From Candidatus Levyibacteriota bacterium (GTDB lineage Bacteria > Patescibacteria > Microgenomatia > Levybacterales > UBA12049): a DNA stretch of 64,000 bases. The stretch lies in the NCBI GenBank assembly GCA_016186625.1, contig JACPLG010000007.1, positions 1 to 64,000 on the forward strand. Direction: 5' to 3'. Each line of letters begins with the position of its first letter. Position 1 is the stretch's first letter. The position numbers and the translations under genes were made by a program. Of the stretch, positions 31,455 to 40,431 are shown in pieces. Under the pieces are notes generated by a model that worked only from the letters and a program-made list of their open reading frames with translations, did no database searches and was not told the DNA's origin.

Positions 31455-33335
31455 TTACTTCAAATCGATTTGGTAGACTTTGCCACCGGAGAGAATAAAG
31501 ATTTTTTTGCCGGTTTCGTCAACATCAAGATCTTTTGCATTTTTTATGACACCGGCTGAATAAGCAGACACAAATTTACCATCTTTGTCAAGAACGATCA
31601 CTCTTGAATTACCATTGTCCAGAATATAGATATTGTCCGAATCTTCGTTGGTGGCTATTCGAGAAGGTTTGGACATTGCTTTTTCAACCCCTGAAACAGA
31701 GAATGAATCCTCTTTCCCTCTTGTATATTTTTTAATAGAGCCATCATCAAGGAGAATATAGACTGATCCATCAATTGCCATGGCAATACTACTTCCCAGA
31801 TCAGGAGCCTCTGAAAAATAATCAGTTTTGTTGTAAGCGCTTTCTGAGGCTCCAACAAATTTCAATATCCCATCTCGCCTGTCTAGCACATAAACATTAG
31901 AGCCAAACAGACCAATTCCGCCCTCCTCTTTCCAATCCTTTTTTATGATTTGCTCTTTTTCATTGTTTCCTTTATCAATTCGAGACACTCCAGAGGAGTC
32001 AACAAAATAAATAAAATCCTCATTTTGGGCAAAATATGTGGCTTTTGGATTGTCAATTTCTACTAAGAGGAGCTTGCTTTCAGACTTTTCTACTTCTTTT
32101 GCTGAAACAATCTGTCCATCGGTGCTTGCGGAAACCTCTTTATTAACCTGTGCGAGAAGGTCTTCAATTTGTTTATCTTCCGTTGAACCCTGCCTAAACC
32201 TGTCTTTGTTTTCATCCAATATTTTCTTGGCTTCCCTAAAACTTTCCTGTGCAAGAGGCGCATTTAAATCTTTTAAGTTTTGTCCCTCGTCATATTTTTC
32301 CTGAGCTGAAGTAATTACGCTCTCAAAAAGTTCTTTGTCCGCTTGAGACTGTCTTCCTGTGAGAGCTAAAAATGCGCTTGCAGCAATAAGAACAATTAAA
32401 ACTCCGGCAATAGTTAGCGCCACTCTTCTTCTATGAGATAAGGGATAAGGCAGTCTTTTTACCAAACCTAAGCCAAAACCAAACGAGACTCTCCTTCTTC
32501 TGGGCAACTGATCAGATAAAAATGGAGAAGTTGGCTCCATTGCCTCTTCTACCTCATCAATTGGAAAAGTCTCCGGCTGGGGTTCTTGTACGGGCTCTGA
32601 CACTTGGTCTATATCCTCTGGAGGAGTCTTTGCAAGAGTCTGATCACTTGAAGTAATTTGCTCTTTCTCCTCTAAGGCCTCGTCTTCTATTTCGGTTTCT
32701 GGCTCTTCGGAGGGAGGAGTCATTTCTTCAAGACCGGCCTTTTTATATAAAAGTATAATTGATGAGGCAGCGCCTTCCGGCTTTTCATGCAAATGTGGCG
32801 CTAAGCTTTCCGCAATATCCTCTGGGTTGTTATGATCAAGAGACGAGGCTAAAATAGACTGTGGAATTACTTTCTGGAAAGATTTTGTCTCAAGAATAAT
32901 TATATCTTCCTCCTGAACGTATCCCGAAGCAGACTTAATAGTTTGGGTTTCATCAGCCTCAAGAACAGTCCCAATTTTGTCCCCACTCTTAAGAACAGCT
33001 TTACCGCCACCTGTAGCAAAAAGATAAAGGACATTTTCACTAAGATAACAAAGAATCATGGAAAGTTTGATGTCTTCTCTTATTTTCCCAACAGTAGTAG
33101 TGATGGCTTGTTTTATGGACTGAAGATCTTTTTTTTCAAGTGTAAAAAATTCGCTTTCAAGTGTTGAAATTAAATCTTTGCCAATAGAATTTAGATGTTC
33201 CCCTCCGGCCTCTGGGATAATATCAGTCTCAAGAGAAAAGGCAGCAAAGAGGCGTCCTGCGCTATATGCCTGAGACCAGGCTCCTGGCGTAGGTGTTGCG
33301 ACAACTTTACTAAAATTTAAATTTGTTTCTGCCAT
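31455..33335 (-). CDS. PP2C-like domain protein with TM helix and beta-propeller-like C-terminus
   Basis: 626 residues. The N-terminal ~200 residues (GRLFAAFSLETDI, REDIKLSMILCYLSENVLYLFATGGGKAVL, GDKIGTVLEADE) resemble a PPM/PP2C-like fold, but I do not see the metal-binding Asp signature, so catalysis is doubtful. An acidic Glu/Pro linker and a basic stretch precede a single TM (about 308-328). The outer part has a short coiled coil, then NHL-like strands (TYFAQNEDFIYFVDSSGVSRIDKG, NVYVLDRRDGILKFVG, DNIYILDNGNSRVIVLDKDGKF). Similar bitopic PP2C-like/NHL proteins are frequent in CPR genomes. A sensor role is possible. Confidence 0.65.
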   Translation of the reverse strand: MAETNLNFSKVVATPTPGAWSQAYSAGRLFAAFSLETDIIPEAGGEHLNSIGKDLISTLESEFFTLEKKDLQSIKQAITTTVGKIREDIKLSMILCYLSENVLYLFATGGGKAVLKSGDKIGTVLEADETQTIKSASGYVQEEDIIILETKSFQKVIPQSILASSLDHNNPEDIAESLAPHLHEKPEGAASSIILLYKKAGLEEMTPPSEEPETEIEDEALEEKEQITSSDQTLAKTPPEDIDQVSEPVQEPQPETFPIDEVEEAMEPTSPFLSDQLPRRRRVSFGFGLGLVKRLPYPLSHRRRVALTIAGVLIVLIAASAFLALTGRQSQADKELFESVITSAQEKYDEGQNLKDLNAPLAQESFREAKKILDENKDRFRQGSTEDKQIEDLLAQVNKEVSASTDGQIVSAKEVEKSESKLLLVEIDNPKATYFAQNEDFIYFVDSSGVSRIDKGNNEKEQIIKKDWKEEGGIGLFGSNVYVLDRRDGILKFVGASESAYNKTDYFSEAPDLGSSIAMAIDGSVYILLDDGSIKKYTRGKEDSFSVSGVEKAMSKPSRIATNEDSDNIYILDNGNSRVIVLDKDGKFVSAYSAGVIKNAKDLDVDETGKKIFILSGGKVYQIDLK

Positions 33336-33369
33336 TTCGTCGTCGGATCACAGCTTCCTGTCTTCATTG

Positions 33370-33487
33370 CGAACTTTAGTTCGCAATTTTGACTTCTTGC
33401 TGGATCCTCCTCTTCAAAATCCTTCGGATTTTGAGAAAATCTCGCTTACGCTCGATTTTAAAAAATTATTGCCTTATAAACAATAAT
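33370..33487. repeat. Cluster of short hairpins
   Basis: Three perfect or near-perfect hairpins in tandem: ATTGCGAAC/GTTCGCAAT, CAAAATCC/GGATTTTG, AAAATC...GATTTT, then AATTATTG...CAATAATT. They lie between two minus-strand genes and may act as terminators. Confidence 0.6.
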
Positions 33488-33715
33488 TTATAAAACAATA
33501 AGGGCAGCAACAAAAATTGAAATTCCAATAATAACGTTAAGTAATGCAATACTGTTGAGTAAAGACGAAGAAGTTCCGTCATTTACTACTGCCTGCATTG
33601 CCCTAGATTGCTTATAAACAACAAGAAGAAACCCAACATACATTCCGTTAACAATAAGGAATATAACTTTAATTAAAGTTAGGGCAGAGAATATGTTAAA
33701 AATTTGATCAAACAT
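33488..33715 (-). CDS. Small membrane protein with two TM helices
   Basis: 75 residues from ATG 33713-33715, whose ATG overlaps the stop of the upstream gene by 8 bp (translational coupling). Two hydrophobic helices (FSALTLIKVIFLIVNGMYVGFLLVVY and LLNSIALLNVIIGISIFVAALIVL) flank a short polar loop. This pattern (DUF5657-like small proteins) recurs in CPR genomes with no known function. Probably acts with the PH-domain protein encoded just upstream. Confidence 0.6.
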   Translation of the reverse strand: MFDQIFNIFSALTLIKVIFLIVNGMYVGFLLVVYKQSRAMQAVVNDGTSSSLLNSIALLNVIIGISIFVAALIVL

Positions 33716-34427
33716 GAATATGTTGAACTTTTCCAATCAAATCATTAATGATGTTAATTATTCTCTCAGGATGGGGGACAGCAAGAAATTCGAAGTTTGC
33801 CGCCGGACCTGCCGTATGTATATGGACATCTCCGTAGTCAAAAATCGAGCGAATTATTCCTACCTGTTTATAACCAACATCTTCTACCTGGCTCAACTTG
33901 GTAGCATCTACATTTTCAAACACTAAGCTTGAAAAGTCAATATCTATTATTCGTTTGTCAGTAACCAGTCCAATGTTGTAAAACCAGGTTAAATAATTAA
34001 CGAATATAAATCCCACTACAAAAAAATAATAAAGAAGAAGAATCATGAAAATATAAATAGGAGGGAGAAAATTAATTGGTAAACCCCCAAATTGCGTAAT
34101 GGCAATGAAAATAAACGGAGAAATTACCAGTGCTAGGGCTGAAACGATCCAAGGTACATTGGTAATAAAATGTTTTCGCAAAAATAATAAAAGCTCTTCA
34201 TTTTCAAGTCGATCGGCAAAGGTCACTCCAAGAGGCCTTTCACAATACGCTGTAGTCAGATGATTATGAGAATGACCTTCGTTACCCTCAAATTCTATTA
34301 TTTGTTTTCTTAAATCTATGCTCTTTAGTTCTTTGTTTTTTCTTTTCTCTTCCGCCTTGCTCTCTGTTATCTCCTCACTTTTAGGGTTGTCGTTTTTTAA
34401 TGTATTTCCGACAAAAATATCAGGCAT
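33708..34427 (-). CDS. Bacterial PH-domain membrane protein
   Basis: 239 residues. A charged N-terminal region (1-90), two TM helices (about 93-113 and 122-150), then a bPH_2-like domain: FYNIGLVTDKRIIDIDFSSLVFENVDATKLSQVEDVGYKQ, GIIRSIFDYGDVHIHTAG. This NxGLVTxxRI...L..I.DV pattern is typical of YdbT/PH-domain membrane proteins. Biochemical role unknown in general. TACTAT 7 nt before the ATG is a candidate leaderless -10, within repeated TACTATT words. Confidence 0.78.
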   Translation of the reverse strand: MPDIFVGNTLKNDNPKSEEITESKAEEKRKNKELKSIDLRKQIIEFEGNEGHSHNHLTTAYCERPLGVTFADRLENEELLLFLRKHFITNVPWIVSALALVISPFIFIAITQFGGLPINFLPPIYIFMILLLYYFFVVGFIFVNYLTWFYNIGLVTDKRIIDIDFSSLVFENVDATKLSQVEDVGYKQVGIIRSIFDYGDVHIHTAGPAANFEFLAVPHPERIINIINDLIGKVQHIHV

Positions 34428-34439
34428 TGTAAAAATAGT

Positions 34440-34625
34440 AAATAGTAAATAGTAAATATTTTTCAGAATACTCAGAAGTTTACTCAGATCGTCAGAAAAA
34501 ATCAGACAATCAGATAATCAGAAATCCGGAACTCTGAAACACTGATTCTCTGAAAATATCTGGTACTCTGAGTTTTCCGAGTTTTCTGGGCAGGGAGAAC
34601 GAGCGACAGGACCCCGAGCGGAGAT
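34440..34625. repeat. Palindromic repeat, family S joined to family G (copy 1 of an inverted pair)
   Basis: About 165 bp (34455-34618) reads TTCAGAATACTCAGAAGTTT ... GTACTCTGAGTTTTCCGAGT ... GAGCGACAGGACCCC. The reverse complement of 37768-37992 carries almost the same sequence in the same order, except for a 64-bp insertion in that copy. Confidence 0.9.
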
Positions 34626-34665
34626 CGATGATTTAACATGCGACAATTATAGCATTCTCCTGCAA

Positions 34666-36345
34666 TTATTTTCTCTCAATATTATAAAGGGGACCGACTA
34701 TTTGAATATTGGCTGGAGCGCGCAAATTAAAGTATGTTTTAAAATCAGAGCCGGAAAAAGTTTGAGAACCTGAGTTGCCAACTATTGTTATTGAACTTAC
34801 TCTTCCACCACCAAAATCGGCAGAAACCGTTACGCTTGAAACGCTGGTAAAAGGCGTCCCGCCACGACTTCCTAGCTCTTGTCTTACTCTTGCGCCGTCC
34901 CAAGTGTCAGTCCCTGCCGGGTTGGGCTTATCAATTTGATATAAATGTTCTCTTGTCCCGCCATCTCTGGCAACTAGCATTAAAACATTTACAATGTCGG
35001 CTACCTCTTCAGATTTTAGCCAAGCAGTTTTATTGTACTCCGTCCTAGATCCCCAATCGCAGTAAAACCATGGAGAATCTTTATCATAAGCATTTGACGA
35101 AAGATCGGAAAATCCTGAGGCTGATCCACTGGTAGTATCTGTTGCGTGTTTTGTCCAAGAAGTATCATTCCAGCCAATTTCTCCTGTTGTAAATATATAT
35201 CCGCCATGTGTTGAAGAGTACCAAGACTTTATCGGGTTTCCACCCTGAACCATTACCCATCCCCGAGTTTCATTAACAGCTTGTTCCCAGCGCCCGCCCT
35301 TGGGATCTGGTTTAAATACCTGACAACTTTGAGTTGTACAAATTGACCCCGCTCCGTTATTTGTATAAGCAAGCGCATAAGACCGCGCCGCAACGGCTTG
35401 CGCTTTTAAAGCCTCCATCTCCCAAGACTCTGGCATTTCATAAATTCTTTTAACATAGTCCTCTATGTTATACGCTCCGTATCCATCTACATTGATATTG
35501 ATATCGGCTGAATAGTCTTTCTTAAGTTCAAAGTTTTGATAATAAGCATTTAGTATTGTTTCTGCATTTTGCCCTGCTTTTGCTCTTCCATTTGCGCCAT
35601 ATTGATTTAAGCCTGTCCTATTGGGAACTCCATAAGTAAAGAAAGCGAATGCATTCGAAAAACCAGGATCTTTGTCTCTATCATCAACACAGCCTGCAAG
35701 GATTGTTCCCGCGGATCTTGGAATATTAAGGCTTGCAAGTCGCTGCGATAATATCTGTTGCTGGCGGGCTGAAAGGGCTGCAATTTGACCGGAGAGAACT
35801 GCCTGGTATTTTTTTGCATCAGTTACAATCTTATCAAGTCTGACTTTTATTTCTGCTAATCTTTTCTGCTCATCTTCAAGACTTGCCTTTTTTTCCTCGA
35901 GACTATTTATAAGAAGGGCGATGTTGGTGATTATTAGTTTATCTTTGTCTGCCGTAGCTCTCTGATAGGCAAGCACTTGGGTTAATTCGCTAGCTGAGCT
36001 TGCCGAGAGAAGAAGAAGCAGTGGGGAATTATAGTAGCTTTTGATGTAATAATTCCTTATTGCCAGGTTTAATTTTTCTGTTTGTTTTTCTAAATCTTTA
36101 TAACCTTTTTCAATGTCATTCCTCTTTCTAATAAGATCATTTTCAATAAAGGCAACGCGATTCTTAATTACATTCAATTGCTGCTCAACTGGAGCGGTTG
36201 CGGCTTTTGACTGATTAAGAGCAGCTGTTAGCTCACTTATTTGTTTATTAATGTCATCAAGCTCATCTCCCCAAACCTTAGTAATGCCAATAAAAAGAGA
36301 CAGCGCAAAAAGAAAAGAGAATAAAAAAAGAATGTGTTTGGGCAT
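34666..36345 (-). CDS. SpoIID/LytB-domain protein with N-terminal coiled coil
   Basis: 559 residues from ATG 36343-36345 (TATAAT 7 nt upstream). Signal peptide ~1-27. Residues ~30-205 form a long coiled coil similar to the PcsB/CwlO/EnvC-type N-terminus (ELTAALNQSKAATAPVEQQLN, LEEKKASLEDEQKRLAEIKVR). A SpoIID domain follows (about 235-500): YVKRIYEMPESWEMEALKAQAVAARSYAL, then CQVFKPDPKGGRWEQAVNETRGWVM, WYSSTHGG, and WVxC-like WFYCDWG. SpoIID proteins cleave denuded glycan strands during wall remodelling. Combination with a coiled coil suggests control by a division or growth complex. Divergent from the LytR_C gene. Confidence 0.85.
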   Translation of the reverse strand: MPKHILFLFSFLFALSLFIGITKVWGDELDDINKQISELTAALNQSKAATAPVEQQLNVIKNRVAFIENDLIRKRNDIEKGYKDLEKQTEKLNLAIRNYYIKSYYNSPLLLLLSASSASELTQVLAYQRATADKDKLIITNIALLINSLEEKKASLEDEQKRLAEIKVRLDKIVTDAKKYQAVLSGQIAALSARQQQILSQRLASLNIPRSAGTILAGCVDDRDKDPGFSNAFAFFTYGVPNRTGLNQYGANGRAKAGQNAETILNAYYQNFELKKDYSADININVDGYGAYNIEDYVKRIYEMPESWEMEALKAQAVAARSYALAYTNNGAGSICTTQSCQVFKPDPKGGRWEQAVNETRGWVMVQGGNPIKSWYSSTHGGYIFTTGEIGWNDTSWTKHATDTTSGSASGFSDLSSNAYDKDSPWFYCDWGSRTEYNKTAWLKSEEVADIVNVLMLVARDGGTREHLYQIDKPNPAGTDTWDGARVRQELGSRGGTPFTSVSSVTVSADFGGGRVSSITIVGNSGSQTFSGSDFKTYFNLRAPANIQIVGPLYNIERK

Positions 36346-36370
36346 CAACGGTATTATACCAAATCAAGTG

Positions 36371-36399
36371 TTGATGATTGAAATTTATTGTGATATAGT
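36371..36399 (+). promoter_or_regulatory. Promoter of LytR_C-domain gene
   Basis: TTGATG (36371-36376), 17 bp, TATAGT (36394-36399), 11 nt to ATG 36411. Confidence 0.65.
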
Positions 36400-36410
36400 A
36401 AGCCAAAATT

Positions 36411-36971
36411 ATGGAAGAGATCTCTTATTCCGGAGGGAGAGTTCCTATAAGAAGAAGAGTCCCAAAAAGACTTGCTCTTTTTGGCATATTTTTTCTTATC
36501 ATACTTCTACTTTTGGGAAGTGTTGCATATTTTGCTACCAGAGGAAGCTCCAACGATCAAGTCACAGAGTCGATTACTCTGCCAGAAGAGTCCGAACCAG
36601 AAATAACCGAAGAAGAGCCGACTCCGGAGGAATCTCCCGAGCCAACTGAAGAAGAAGAGCCAACTCCTACTCCCACAAGAGCTTCAACGCAAACCTCGTC
36701 TGGCACAGTTTCGGTTCAGAACGGAAGCGGGGAAACAGGAGTTGCCGCAGCTGCTGCAGCGGTTCTTCGTGACGGCGGATTTTCAATTGCATCAACTGGA
36801 AACGCGGATAATTTTGACTACACTGATGTGACAATCCAAGTCAAAAATTCAAAAAAGAGCATTTTATCTTTACTTCAAGATGCCCTTTCTTCGGATTACA
36901 CAATTGGTAAAACCTCAACAGACCTTCCGGAAAGCTCAGGCTATGACGCCCTGGTTATTATTGGAAAATAG
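36411..36971 (+). CDS. LytR_C-domain membrane protein
   Basis: 186 residues. Short cytoplasmic basic N-terminus (RVPIRRRVPKRL), one TM (about 23-44), an acidic Pro/Thr-rich linker (EEEPTPEESPEPTEEEEPTP), and a C-terminal LytR_C domain (SVQNGSGETGVAAAAAAVLRDGGFSIASTGNADNF ... IGKTSTDLPESSGYDALVIIGK). LytR_C domains are found at the end of LytR-CpsA-Psr wall ligases and alone in Actinobacteria and CPR; they are thought to bind wall polymers. No LCP catalytic domain is present here. Confidence 0.82.
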   Translation: MEEISYSGGRVPIRRRVPKRLALFGIFFLIILLLLGSVAYFATRGSSNDQVTESITLPEESEPEITEEEPTPEESPEPTEEEEPTPTPTRASTQTSSGTVSVQNGSGETGVAAAAAAVLRDGGFSIASTGNADNFDYTDVTIQVKNSKKSILSLLQDALSSDYTIGKTSTDLPESSGYDALVIIGK

Positions 36972-36993
36972 GACTTTTTAAAGCTTTGATGTC

Positions 36994-37089
36994 GCTTGCA
37001 AAATTTTCTTGGAGACGCTCCGCTCGCGTCGGCTAGGTCCTTTAATCCCGACGCTGCTTCGCTTGCCCTCCTGCGAAAATTTCGCAAGC
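36994..37089. repeat. GC-rich inverted repeat
   Basis: GCTTGCAAAATTTTC (36994-37008) and GAAAATTTCGCAAGC (37075-37089) enclose CGCTCCGCTCGCGTCGG. It is followed by tandem GTACTTGTGGTACTTTTGAT words up to the epimerase start. Confidence 0.7.
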
Positions 37090-37150
37090 TCCATACGCCT
37101 TTTCCCTTTGGTACTTGTGGTACTTTTGATACCCGTGATACCCTTACAAT

Positions 37151-37765
37151 ATGATTATTCCCACAATTCTAGAAAAGACCTGGGAGGAAATAGAGGAAAA
37201 ATTTGAAATATATAAAAATTTTGCAAAAGTAGTCCACGTAGATTTTATTGATGGAAAGTTTACCAACAATTTAACTTTCCTTGATGTCGAGCCTTTCTCA
37301 AAATATTCCAAGTATTTTGATCTTGAAGCGCATTTAATGGTCGAAGAACCTATAAGCTATTTGGATGAGTTGTCATCGGCAGGATTTAAAACTTTTCTTG
37401 GACAAATTGAAAAAATGATTGATCAAGTGGAGTTTGTTGCCAAGGGAGAAATGCTAGGCGCAGTAGGACTTGCACTTGATATTGAAACGCCCAGCTCTCA
37501 AATAAAAGTCTCATATGAGGACTTGGACAGAATTCTTTTAATGGGAGTGCATTTGGGAGCTTCGGGTAGACCATTTGATGGAAGAGTAATTCCTAAGATG
37601 AAAGATATTTCACAATCTGGTTTTGTAAACATTCAGGTTGACGGAGGCGTTGATGATAAAACTTTGCCAATGCTCCGACAAAACGGAGCAAGGTTTTTCT
37701 GCGTCAATAGCTTTCTTTTTAAAGGCGATCCAAAAAAACAGTTTGAAATTCTTGAATCACTTTGA
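37151..37765 (+). CDS. rpe: Ribulose-phosphate 3-epimerase family protein
   Basis: 204 residues, slightly shorter than typical Rpe (~215-225). Interconverts ribulose-5-P and xylulose-5-P in the pentose phosphate pathway. Seen: IIPTILEKTWEEIEEK, HVDFIDGKFTNN (replaces HxDVMDGxFVPN), EAHLMVEEP, GLALDIETP, and the phosphate-binding VDGGVDDKTLPMLRQNGARFFCVNSFLF. Core metal and phosphate residues (His/Asp near 30-33, DGGV) are kept, but several strands differ, so other epimerases of the fold are possible. It follows a repeat and has no gene partner. Confidence 0.78.
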   Translation: MIIPTILEKTWEEIEEKFEIYKNFAKVVHVDFIDGKFTNNLTFLDVEPFSKYSKYFDLEAHLMVEEPISYLDELSSAGFKTFLGQIEKMIDQVEFVAKGEMLGAVGLALDIETPSSQIKVSYEDLDRILLMGVHLGASGRPFDGRVIPKMKDISQSGFVNIQVDGGVDDKTLPMLRQNGARFFCVNSFLFKGDPKKQFEILESL

Positions 37766-37767
37766 GC

Positions 37768-37995
37768 TAGGGGTCCTGTCGCTCGTTTCCCTGCTCAGAA
37801 AACTCGGAAAACTCAGAGTACCAGATATTTTCAGAGAATCAGTGTTTCAGAGTTCCGGATTTCCCGCCTGCCATGGCCTGCCAGCCCGCTTGCCAAGCGA
37901 AGCGGCCAGGGGCACTGGCGGACAGGCTGATTATCCGATTGTCTGATTTTTTCTGACGATCTGAGTAAACATCTGAGTATTCCGAAAAATATTTT
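37768..37995. repeat. Family G+S repeat, copy 2 of the inverted pair, with nested 64-bp insertion
   Basis: Inverted relative to 34455-34618. A GC-rich 64-bp segment (37863-37926, starting CCCGCCTGCCATGGCCTGCC and ending GGACAGG) interrupts it exactly where copy 1 is continuous. The insert shares its start with the hairpin at 15138-15173. Confidence 0.92.
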
Positions 37996-38036
37996 CTATG
38001 TATATTTGCTATTTAAAATTTGATATTTAATATGAT

Positions 38037-40319
38037 TTAGGGGTTTGGTTTTTGCTCCGAAAGACTAATTGGTCTACATAGTACCCTATTTTCTGTGCCT
38101 TTTATAAAGTATTCGTTTTTCCCTCCACACGGCTTGACCACAATATTTTTGGGTGGAGATAAGAGTTCGTCCTTAGGATCACTACTACTTAACAAATTAT
38201 TCATTATCTTATTCCAAATAGGAGCAGCCCCTGTAATTCCTGAAGCAAGTCTTGGATTCATAGGGGAGTTATTGTTATTTCCCACCCAAACAGCAGTTAA
38301 AATATTGGGAGTATAGCCTATTGTCCAATTGTCTCTTTTATTATCCGTTGTCCCGGTTTTAACAGAAACAGTATGTCTTGGTATATTAAGTGGAGAATTA
38401 TAACCAAACTCCATTGCCCGAGAATTATTATCAGATAGAATATTTGAAATTATAAATGCAACCTCTTCGGGAACTGCCCTTTTCTTTTTAATTTCTTTCT
38501 TCTCTTCGAAAACCTGTCCTTGATAGTTGGTGACTTTAAGAATTGGGTTAAGCTCTATTTTTTCCCCTTGGTTGGCAAGAGTTCCATAAACAACTGCCAT
38601 GTCGGTCATTTTTACCTCAGCAGCACCAAGAGTTATTGCAAGTCCGTAATTTTGCGGATCTTTCCACGAAGTAATTCCCATTTTTTTGCCCAAATCAACC
38701 ATTGTCTGAATTCCAATTTTATTAAGAATTTTTACTGCAGGGATATTGATTGAATTTCCAAGAGCATTCCTAAGAGTTACAGTTCCGTGGAATCTGCCGT
38801 CATAATTAACTGGTGAGTAGACAAGCGCTCCGGCGGGAGCATAGGAAACAGGGGTGTCTTGGACTGTTGTTGCAGCAGTGAAACCATTAAGAAGCGCTGC
38901 TGAATAAGTGACAACTTTTATTGCTGATCCGGGCTGGCGAAGTGCTGTTGTCACATTGTAATTCCCACTATCCTCCGCAAAATAATCTTTCCCTCCTACC
39001 ATAGCCAGGATGTCTCCATTTTTAGGGTTTGTGATCAGTGCTGCGGCATTAGTCAGGTTTAGATAAGCTGAGTTTTCAACTTCCGCAGTTACAATCTTCT
39101 GGGCCATATCCTGAGTTTTTAAATCAAGACTTGTAATAACAGAGAGCCCACCCCGCTCAACAATAGGAAGACCGTAGCGTTCAATCAAAAGCTGCCTAAC
39201 ATACATTACAAAGTGAGGAGCCTTTATGCTATTTTTATTTTCTCTAAATTCTAATTTTTCATTCTCCGCTTTTTTTGCTTGTTCCGAAGTTATGAAATTT
39301 AGCGAAACCATTTGGGCAAGAACCTCTTTTTGTCGGGCATTCCACAAGTTAGGATTTTGACCATACGGAGAGTATGTTGAAGGAGCCTGGGGAAGTCCTG
39401 CCAAAAATGCGCTTTCCGAAAGTGAAAGCTGTGTTACATCTTTTCCAAAATAAGTTTGAGCAGCGGCTTGGGCTCCCCAGGCAGTGCCTCCATAAGGAAC
39501 TTGGTTAAAATACATTTCCAAAATTTGGTCTTTGGTATAAATCCGCTGTGCCCATACTGAAAGGATGACTTCTTTTATCTTTCTTTCAAGTGTTCGCTCA
39601 GGGGTTAAGAGCCTTGATTTTACCAGTTGTTGGGTAATAGTTGAGCCTCCCTGAAGAGGACGGCCCGTTAGATCAACTATTGCAGCCCTAAGTATTGCTA
39701 GGACGTCAAAGCCTGGAGTTTTGTAGAAATTCTTGTCCTCAATTGCTATTGTTGCATTTTTAAGATCCTGGGGAATTTTAGATAAGGGGACATTTGTTCT
39801 ATCCTGATTGGCGTAAATTTGATAGAGAAGAGTTTTGTTTCTGTCATAAATTTTTGTTGTTTGAGAAATTTCTTGGTGAGCAAGAGTAGAAGGGTTTGGC
39901 AAGCTTCTAATAAATATTATGGAAACTATGGGCATAAAAATAAAGAAAAAAGAAAAAATACTCCCAATTAAGATATATTTGAGTCTGGTTTGAAATGGAA
40001 GTCTAAGAGGAAGTCTTGGACGGCCTCTTTTTTTATGCTTTAAATGAAATTTTGGGAGATGCGGCCTTGAAAGTTTGATCTGCTGCATTTTTACCACGGG
40101 AAGTTTGAAAACAGGAAGTTTAAACTGTGGCAGGCGGGGAAGTTTGACTATTGGTTTTTTAGTTTCTTCCTCAGTGCTAAAGATTATCTGTTCAACAATT
40201 TTTTTTCGCCGCAAGTGTATGAGGATTTTCCACAGGAGAGATAAAAAAAGAAGAGTTACATCGCCAATAAAAATTAGTATTTTGGCAGCAAGAATGATAA
40301 GGTCCTCAACCAGTTTCAT
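38037..40319 (-). CDS. Class A penicillin-binding protein (PBP1A-like), paralogue 1
   Basis: 760 residues. Bifunctional peptidoglycan synthase: GT51 transglycosylase (E194 in IAIEDKNFYK; GGSTITQQLVKS; RKIKEVILSVWAQRIYTKDQILEMYFNQVPYGG) and transpeptidase (S465xxK in RQPGSAIKVV; S523IN; K654TGT). The N-terminus is unusual: a hydrophobic segment at 5-35, a Lys/Pro/Leu-rich stretch (PVFKLPVVKMQQIKL) to ~105, and a second TM at 112-138, so it has about 100 extra residues before the usual single anchor. ATG 40317-40319, with TAAAAT 5 nt upstream. Similar to the second PBP at 42353-44521. Confidence 0.93.
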   Translation of the reverse strand: MKLVEDLIILAAKILIFIGDVTLLFLSLLWKILIHLRRKKIVEQIIFSTEEETKKPIVKLPRLPQFKLPVFKLPVVKMQQIKLSRPHLPKFHLKHKKRGRPRLPLRLPFQTRLKYILIGSIFSFFFIFMPIVSIIFIRSLPNPSTLAHQEISQTTKIYDRNKTLLYQIYANQDRTNVPLSKIPQDLKNATIAIEDKNFYKTPGFDVLAILRAAIVDLTGRPLQGGSTITQQLVKSRLLTPERTLERKIKEVILSVWAQRIYTKDQILEMYFNQVPYGGTAWGAQAAAQTYFGKDVTQLSLSESAFLAGLPQAPSTYSPYGQNPNLWNARQKEVLAQMVSLNFITSEQAKKAENEKLEFRENKNSIKAPHFVMYVRQLLIERYGLPIVERGGLSVITSLDLKTQDMAQKIVTAEVENSAYLNLTNAAALITNPKNGDILAMVGGKDYFAEDSGNYNVTTALRQPGSAIKVVTYSAALLNGFTAATTVQDTPVSYAPAGALVYSPVNYDGRFHGTVTLRNALGNSINIPAVKILNKIGIQTMVDLGKKMGITSWKDPQNYGLAITLGAAEVKMTDMAVVYGTLANQGEKIELNPILKVTNYQGQVFEEKKEIKKKRAVPEEVAFIISNILSDNNSRAMEFGYNSPLNIPRHTVSVKTGTTDNKRDNWTIGYTPNILTAVWVGNNNNSPMNPRLASGITGAAPIWNKIMNNLLSSSDPKDELLSPPKNIVVKPCGGKNEYFIKGTENRVLCRPISLSEQKPNP

Positions 40320-40431
40320 ACTAGATTTTAAATGAGCAGAAGATAAAGCCGTATTCAGCTTCGATTAGTGGGACGAAACTATTTGGATTATACAAAAAGG
40401 ATTACTGCTTGGAAAGAGGGATTTTAGGTGA

